NCBI GenBank assembly: GCA_905250025.1
Contig: CAJNOJ010000182.1
Location: 150,243-214,242, forward strand
DNA: 64,000 nt
Direction of reading: 5' to 3'
Source: Adineta ricciae
Taxonomy: Eukaryota; Rotifera; Eurotatoria; Adinetida; Adinetidae
Below are positions 58,060 to 64,000 of the stretch, piece after piece (position 1 is the stretch's first letter; each line of letters begins with the position of its first letter). The notes beneath the pieces were generated by a model. It saw only the letters and a program-made list of their open reading frames with translations, was not told the origin of the DNA and made no database searches. A program made the position numbers and the translations under genes.

Positions 58060-59065
58060 ATGAATCGAAGAACAATCGTTCCATCAGAGGAGATGAGGCA
58101 ACATCATTATCCAGGAGCGATTCCTGCTCAACCGTTTAGTTACGCAAACCAACAACCCATACTGCCGAGGAAATCGATTCAACATGATACAGACGCGTAT
58201 GCTTGACGCGAAAGGAATAGCAAAGCTTTTTCGCAAATCCGCTCTTTTCAATATAGAATTACACACACTCGATCTTTTCAAATGCTTGAAGGATGGATTT
58301 CCGATAGTGAAAAATCAACTCCGTCTAATGCACAATCGGTAAACAAATCAACAGGTAAATGCTTAACCTTTCATTGTCTAGTACTCAGTTACTATCGAAT
58401 CATAGTACTTTGGAAAGGTCAATGCACCATTTTGACCGATAATAATAATCGATTTCCATGACTTATCTTCTCTAGCTGTTCAGCAGAATGCGAGCAGCCG
58501 TCGTTTCAGTGCAGGAGCTCCATCATCGCATCCATCGCGATCGTTTCGCTACCTTCAAGAACAATATGCGAACGATACGGATGCAGTCACAGCGAAAGAA
58601 ATGGTTGGTCTTCGACGAAGTAGCGATGTTCCTAGACCATATCAAACATTGAGACATGATACATCTGAGCAACTTCCAGTCATCCGATCTGAAGCAGTTA
58701 ACAATCGCGAGGATCTTGCCGAAATCTATAATAAACGTAAATATTTGTCGGTACTTTTATGACGAAATCTCAATTCTAAATTCTAGCACCACCCAGCTTT
58801 CGCGAGCGTGAGCCCGAAGCAAGACGTTTCAGTGGTTCGAGAAATCCCTCCCGCACTTTTCGTTTTCTTCAAAAGATGACTCAAGATGATCAACAGAATG
58901 ATGCAACACCTGTTCCTGGTTATATCAAACCTCAACAGTTAATCAGTCAAAGTAATCAATCACAATCAATCACAGGTAACTATTCTCAATGAAGGATTTC
59001 TTGTCTGTTTTGTTTACGTAGACACATCATCGAAATCAATGGGCACGAACGAAAGTGATTTTTGA
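58060..59065 (+). CDS. Small protein with three PDLIM-like S-R-x-F-x-x-L-Q motifs
   Basis: Five exons (58060-58196, 58257-58354, 58476-58736, 58787-58975, 59022-59065) give 242 residues. The protein is hydrophilic and probably disordered. Three copies of a short motif occur: HTRSFQMLEGW, HPSRSFRYLQEQY and NPSRTFRFLQKM, each followed by an acidic or Gln-rich run. PDZ-LIM family proteins have a similar S-x-S-F-x-x-L-Q element before their LIM domains, and an Asp-x-Asp-Ala patch precedes it here too. No PDZ or LIM domain is present, so the relation is tentative. Intron 1 (60 nt) contains an in-frame TGA at 58204 and is needed for the frame. Confidence 0.5.
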
Positions 59066-61893
59066 AAAAAGAACTTTTCTACTTTCTATCCGGTTTCACT
59101 AATTATTGTCAAACGATAACACGCTGCTGAAGAGAGAGAGAATCTTTGTAGTAAAGATTTTTAGAGTACTCATTTATAATAAATATATATTCCTCACTGA
59201 TTGGTCTAAAAGCTATCAAAATTGGATTTACTTTTCTAATCGAATACGAGAGAAAATTTTGATATAATCATAAAACGATCTTGTTTCTTTTCGTTTGACC
59301 TTCATCGAGTCAATAAAAAGTAAAATATGATTGAATTTAACCTTTTCACAAGCTTGAATTTTACCATGTTTCTGAGTCATCTTTTACAAATATCAAGCTC
59401 TATTTTCTCATTTATCCAACTTCAAACTCCGCTTTGTCATACATCAAATGCTACGCATGTACACTCGCTTCATCGTCTCTAATCAGCTTAGTGAATAGAG
59501 TTTCTAATTATAACGTTTAAATGCATATAATCGTCTTTGATAGCTCTTAATGCGAAGAGAACATGTGTTTTCACCATAGCACTGATGTTACCCCAAGATT
59601 CGTGTTTTCAAAATACGACTCGTTCTATTTTGTGTGTTAGGCAGAAGTCAACACACTCTGTCGAGTTCAATATGTCCTTTCTCAACGAGTATAATAATCA
59701 AGCCTGCAATAGTCGAAAAATCATTTTCGCCCATGGAGACAATTTCACAAAAGTTGTATTTTCTCAAAATTATATAATCTCTCATCCCAGAACTTGCAAA
59801 AGCCACACATTTCTATGCATCTCGACTTGCTCTAACCAAAGTGATGCTCATCCGACTCAGAGTGAAAACCTCTATCCAAGAAGGTATAAAATTATACCTT
59901 AGAACCACCCATGTCGAAAAGTACGGACTGGATCCAGAAGGAAGACACCGGAAATCAACGCAAAGTGAAACAGGAATTCTTCGAGAGGATCCAAGGCACG
60001 GAATCATACGGTTCTCTCCGGAACTGAAAGAAAACAGGCAAAACTGCTCGTAGCATCCGGTTAAAAGACTTCTGCTTCCATTTTTCGGTTTCTTCCTGCC
60101 GGAATCCTTGTCCTGAGTAACAAACTAGACTTACGGGTTCTTAACATTTATATACATATATGTAAAGCCAACGCAAGCTTCAAAAGTCGACCAAATCTCA
60201 CATAATTCCATTACTTCAAATGAGATCTATCGTAATATTTTATTGATAATTGTCATCAAGCTGCAGAAAACCTTGCATCAGTCGTATATGTGAACCACAC
60301 TAGTGTTTACACTGTAAGTAGAATTTTCCATGAGAACATGCCTATTCAGTTTTTTACATGTGCCAACATTTATCTAGTTATGCCTCACATCGAAGAATCC
60401 GACGCGGAACTGGGCCGCTCCAGAACATTCTGCCTATTTCATGGAAGCGGGATTTCAATCTGGAATCTCCCGGCCCGGGTCCGTTCGATCAAGTTCAATT
60501 CCAGAGGCAAGATCTTCGAATCTACCAGAAAGAAAATCGCTACCACATAATATATTCTTCCATAACAGATCACCTACATACTACTTATCCACGCACAAAG
60601 CAACGCCTGTGATCCCTGTGTGAGCTGAATATCACCGCGAAAAGTGACTCTCTCTCATTTTCTAAAGTTTGCCGTAGTCTTGCATGTAGGATTTCTCGGA
60701 CTTTGAAGGAACGAGAGGAAAAATCCGGTTGTTTGAATTCCGATAAACTTACGTTTTTCTTTCGGGTTCCGTAAGGATCTAACCGGAACTGTACGAAATG
60801 AGGTGGAAAAGGAGTGCTTTCCTGCTCGTTTCGCTCAGATCCGGATGTCGGAACCGCAATGTCCGTCTTGGATTGAACAGAGCAATGATTGGGAAAGAAT
60901 ATTGTCTGAAAATATTGTTCATTTTTCTGAAGAACTACGAGTTAAACAACACATTAACGAGATACTAAATTGAAAAATTTGCTTCTTAGGAAATGGTTTC
61001 ATCGATACAATATCTGTATGGCGTGAAGAATTGAGCATTTTATCCATATTAACTGTTGGTTGATACATCCAATAATACCATTTGTTGAGCTATTATTTCG
61101 ATCTGTGTGGTAAATTATTACTACCTCCGTTTATTTGATTATTAATGAAACGATTATTTTTTTTATTTAGTCTGAAGCTGTTACCGATAAAAGGTTTCTT
61201 CCAATATCCATTCAGCGCCAGCTTGCTGATAACATCTTAACAATTACAACTGGCAGGTCACTGATTTTTTTTGTTATTAATATTTCAATCAATATACCAT
61301 TGTTAAAGAGAGTTATTAATCGCTTCGATAAAAAGATTCCTTTGTGTTGTTTCGTACTAAGAAAACATATGAAATTAGTGGATGCAATCGGCAGTATTTC
61401 TATAGACTAAGATTCATGTCATCAGTATAAGTTAAAAACTTTTTCGTTTTTCCAATAGCTAATTTGTATATGTATCCGGCTTAATAAATTTCTCTCTTTA
61501 TTTAATGCAACGAAAAGCCATACTCCTTTGAGTTTATAGATTTTCAATTAAAAAAGATGAATTCTAAATACACATCTTTGCATTCTTTTTTCTTTATTGT
61601 TGTGCTGTTTACGTGCACAATATTCAAACAAGCTAGTTCTTTTTCATTTTCCCATCAACTGATGATGAGTCAAGAAGTATTTCGATCGTTTTTATCAGAA
61701 CATTCTTCGTATCAGTTTGAAAAATAAGTATATGATTATACATATAATGAGCCAAACTTGTTGCATCAAAATCACACCTTGAACCAATAATCCATTGAGC
61801 GTCCATGTATCTATAAATGCACCAATGTATTCGATGTATGTTCTAAAGAATGTACAAACCCAATGCAGTGGAGTCAACATATGTATCATTCAT
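59066..61893. other. Gene-poor stretch with an embedded CCGG-rich patch
   Basis: This is 2.8 kb. From about 59880 to 60860 the base composition changes: GC is higher and CCGG/TCCGG words recur (ctccggaact, catccggtt, gccggaatcc, ctcccggcccggg, aaaatccggtt, taaccggaact, gatccggatg). Short open frames there show no known family. The rest is ordinary AT-rich spacer. Confidence 0.5.
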
Positions 61894-62278
61894 GAGTAGC
61901 CTAATTCGACTTATATTATAAATGGACATCTAATAGACTAATCTCAGTTCGAATATAAATAGATGTATATTTGTATAATCCTACACGTTTAGGAATAGAT
62001 AGGGATAGATTTAGTTATACCTGTGTATACCGATGGACGTAAACTGACATAGAGCTCCGCTGAAAGTATTCCTGAGACTATGTATAACAAAATCTATTCC
62101 TATCTATTTGTAAACATACATGAGAGTGGGCTTAGGCAGCGTTGAATCTATCCCTATCTATTCCTAAACTGGCATGGGTGAACAGGCATAGCTAAATCTA
62201 TCGCTATCTATTCCTAAGTATGTGTGGGAGTGTATTAGGAATTCGTCACTTATATTATAAGTCGAATTAAGCAGCTAC
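61894..62278. mobile_element. Nested inverted repeat, MITE-like
   Basis: The inner arms 61979-62024 and 62182-62227 are inverted copies of about 46 bp with only a handful of mismatches (core ttaggaatagatag and gatagattta). The outer arms 61894-61915 and 62254-62278 are a second inverted pair (gagtagc...taattcgacttata). Extra partial copies of the core, aatctat(t/c)cctatctatt, lie at about 62087 and 62143. There is no open frame of transposase size, so it would be non-autonomous. I saw no clear target-site duplication. Confidence 0.6.
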
Positions 62279-63163
62279 TCGTATCATTGCCAATTTCATT
62301 AGAACTTATACCATCTGCATTCATATTATCACCTGTATCAGTATATGTCGCAGATAAACTATTGGTAACCATCTGATCAATACCATGCGAAGCACCAGGA
62401 GATACTGAAGTTCCTTGAGCTTGTGTTGTACTACCTTGTAAACTGTTTCCATTCGCAGCAGCATCGTCGTTGCTGCCATCAAGAACAATATACCGGATCT
62501 CCAAAAGGTAGAAGTAATATTTAGATTGATGATCATGGATGTGAATCGAAAATTCATAATCAATGCAGAAATTTAAGAAACATCTCTATGTAAGAGACTA
62601 ATTCGAAATCTCTTCTAACGGAAAATGATATAGAAGTAAATATTCGTTGGTTTTTTTGTTTGATCAAATATCTTATCGAGTATTTTCTTTGCAATCTCGC
62701 ATTCTGACAGAAGAAAAGGGATCAAGGTAATATAAATCGGTTAGAAGGGTATTGTAGACGTCATATTTTGCTTATCACACATATGCCACGAGAACGCTTC
62801 AGTCGACACATATCCGCCAATATGAATTACATGAGAAGCTATACATAATATATATGTATTGTTCCTCGTCCAAAAGAATAATGAAAATTTCATTGGGACA
62901 AGCAAACAATGACGAAAGGTCAATCGATCATTAAGCGATATCAGCCAGAAAGGATGAAGACAAACATTTTTTTTTATTCTAATATTTCTATCTTCTTAAC
63001 TTCTATTTTATAGACTACATCATTCTCATTATTTTATCATTTACCTCCTGTTGAGAACTCGTTGGATTAAACGTACGATCAAAAATACCTTGAATACGCA
63101 CGAATGCTTTGTTTGATTTCGATGGAGTAAACCGATTCATTTTATGTCCGTCCAGTTTATGAT
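62250..63163 (-). CDS. Uncertain gene, 3' exons only
   Basis: Two possible exons, 63045-63163 and 62250-62498, join in frame to read DHKLDGHKMNRF, then VRIQGIFDRTFN, then QQEIRYIVLDG and a Ser/Asn/Gly-rich tail. No family is recognised. The 5' end was not found, since the only nearby upstream exon breaks the frame. The last ten codons, including the stop, lie in the right outer arm of the inverted repeat, so the element appears to supply the present C-terminus. Confidence 0.3.
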
Positions 63164-64000
63164 CTGCAAATGAATGAAATGTCGTCTATCGCTTATTTTA
63201 TTTTTTTTTTCTGTTTATATGGACGAAGTTAAATAACCTATCTAAGATTGCCATTTCACGCACGTCCTTTCCTTTGTTTGTTAGTGAAGAAGAGAATATA
63301 AGTTATCAGTTTATGTCTTTCACACTGTGTTTGCCTGGATATGTTAAATGAGCGAGGATTTCGTTGATACCTAATGAATAATACAAAATATTCTGGCATG
63401 CATGAGATATCGCATATTTTAATTATTTTCACCAGGGTCTCTACAAATAGACTTTTTCAAATTGGAAAGAAATGTTTAAAAACCTCGGTAGGACATGTAT
63501 AAAAAAAACGAGAACAACACTTAGATAGAAATATGATCTTCGAGTATCCAATTACTCAGAAGTTTCTGTTTCATATTTCATGAATTAAATACAGATGTCA
63601 TTCTATCTATCTTTCTTCTCTTGAAAATCAGTTCGTACTTGCGGATATGAAAAGATGTGCTAATTTTTCTCGATCTATTTCATTCGTAAATCAATTGCAT
63701 TCGTTTCCTCACCAATGCACTGACCAGCGTTTCTTTCGACGATCTCGTTTAGATGCTATTAGACTAGTTAATCAAATGATAATACGTTTACAACCGTCTA
63801 TTAGCGACCTCGTAATTCTGTTAACAATTTCGGAGAGTTTTTTTTTTTGAAGAATTTCATTTTTTTCACCGTGTCTTCTATTTTATTCGTCTCCAAGAAG
63901 AAAAACAACATGTTTTGCATATAATTTTCCTTGATTTGATCATAATACCATGTTGAATAGAAATAATTGGCTCAGCGCCGCCATAAATCTCGTTCGTTCA
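63164..64000. other. Window end, no gene supported
   Basis: The stretch is AT-rich. A plus-strand frame at 63647-63850 has no motif and is not called. Confidence 0.4.

Noticed and set aside
58204-58206. In-frame TGA as a selenocysteine or readthrough codon
   Set aside because: A 60-nt intron with good GT, pyrimidine tract and TAG acceptor removes it and keeps the frame. No SECIS-like structure was seen.

Overview
The window is eukaryotic. Nearly every gene is broken by short GT-AG introns, mostly 45-65 nt. I rebuilt most gene models by hand by joining exons in frame, and many do not match a single open reading frame. The combination points to a bdelloid rotifer: AT-rich DNA, very short introns, dense genes, an H2A with a long extra C-terminal tail, tandem expansion of one F-box family, and several bacterial- or fungal-looking metabolic genes carrying introns. 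This identification is inference from gene content, not from a marker gene.

Layout. Positions 1-6800 (block A) and 12746-19534 (block B) are the same colinear four-gene segment, differing at about 3-5% of sites in the stretches I compared by eye. The segment holds an EDEM3-type ER mannosidase (+), an uncharacterised cysteine-rich protein (-), the Fic AMPylase FICD (-) and mitochondrial ribosomal protein mL43 (-). Block A stops at a single N (6801) that also cuts a histone H2B gene after codon 35. This looks like an assembly join, and the divergence resembles that of alleles. Between the blocks lie a divergent H2B/H2A pair, a gene-poor stretch with a possible dead GPCR, and an intact intronless GPCR. 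After block B comes a head-to-tail array of seven F-box genes on the minus strand (19664-27178).

From 27.6 to 38.6 kb there are an acidic secreted repeat protein, a sphingomyelin-synthase-like enzyme, FBXO9, two tandem AA15 lytic polysaccharide monooxygenases with chitin-binding tails, an amino-acid/GABA-type permease, and a Ly6/uPAR-type GPI protein. From 39 to 51.4 kb there are a Thr-rich mucin-like membrane protein with three copies of an unknown domain, a MATE transporter, a zinc alcohol dehydrogenase, a rotifer-type secreted propeller protein and a DUF2383-like four-helix protein. From 53.9 to 59 kb there are a myristoylated ankyrin-repeat protein and a small PDLIM-motif protein. The last 5 kb are gene-poor and hold a CCGG-rich patch and a nested inverted repeat resembling a MITE.

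Functional themes. ER proteostasis and glycoprotein quality control are represented by EDEM3 and FICD, which are neighbours. Ubiquitin-ligase substrate receptors are represented by the F-box array and FBXO9. Chitin or extracellular matrix biology is represented by the LPMOs and the mucin. Candidate horizontally acquired genes are the DUF2383 protein, the permease and the ADH. I saw no tRNA, rRNA, CRISPR array or intact autonomous transposon.
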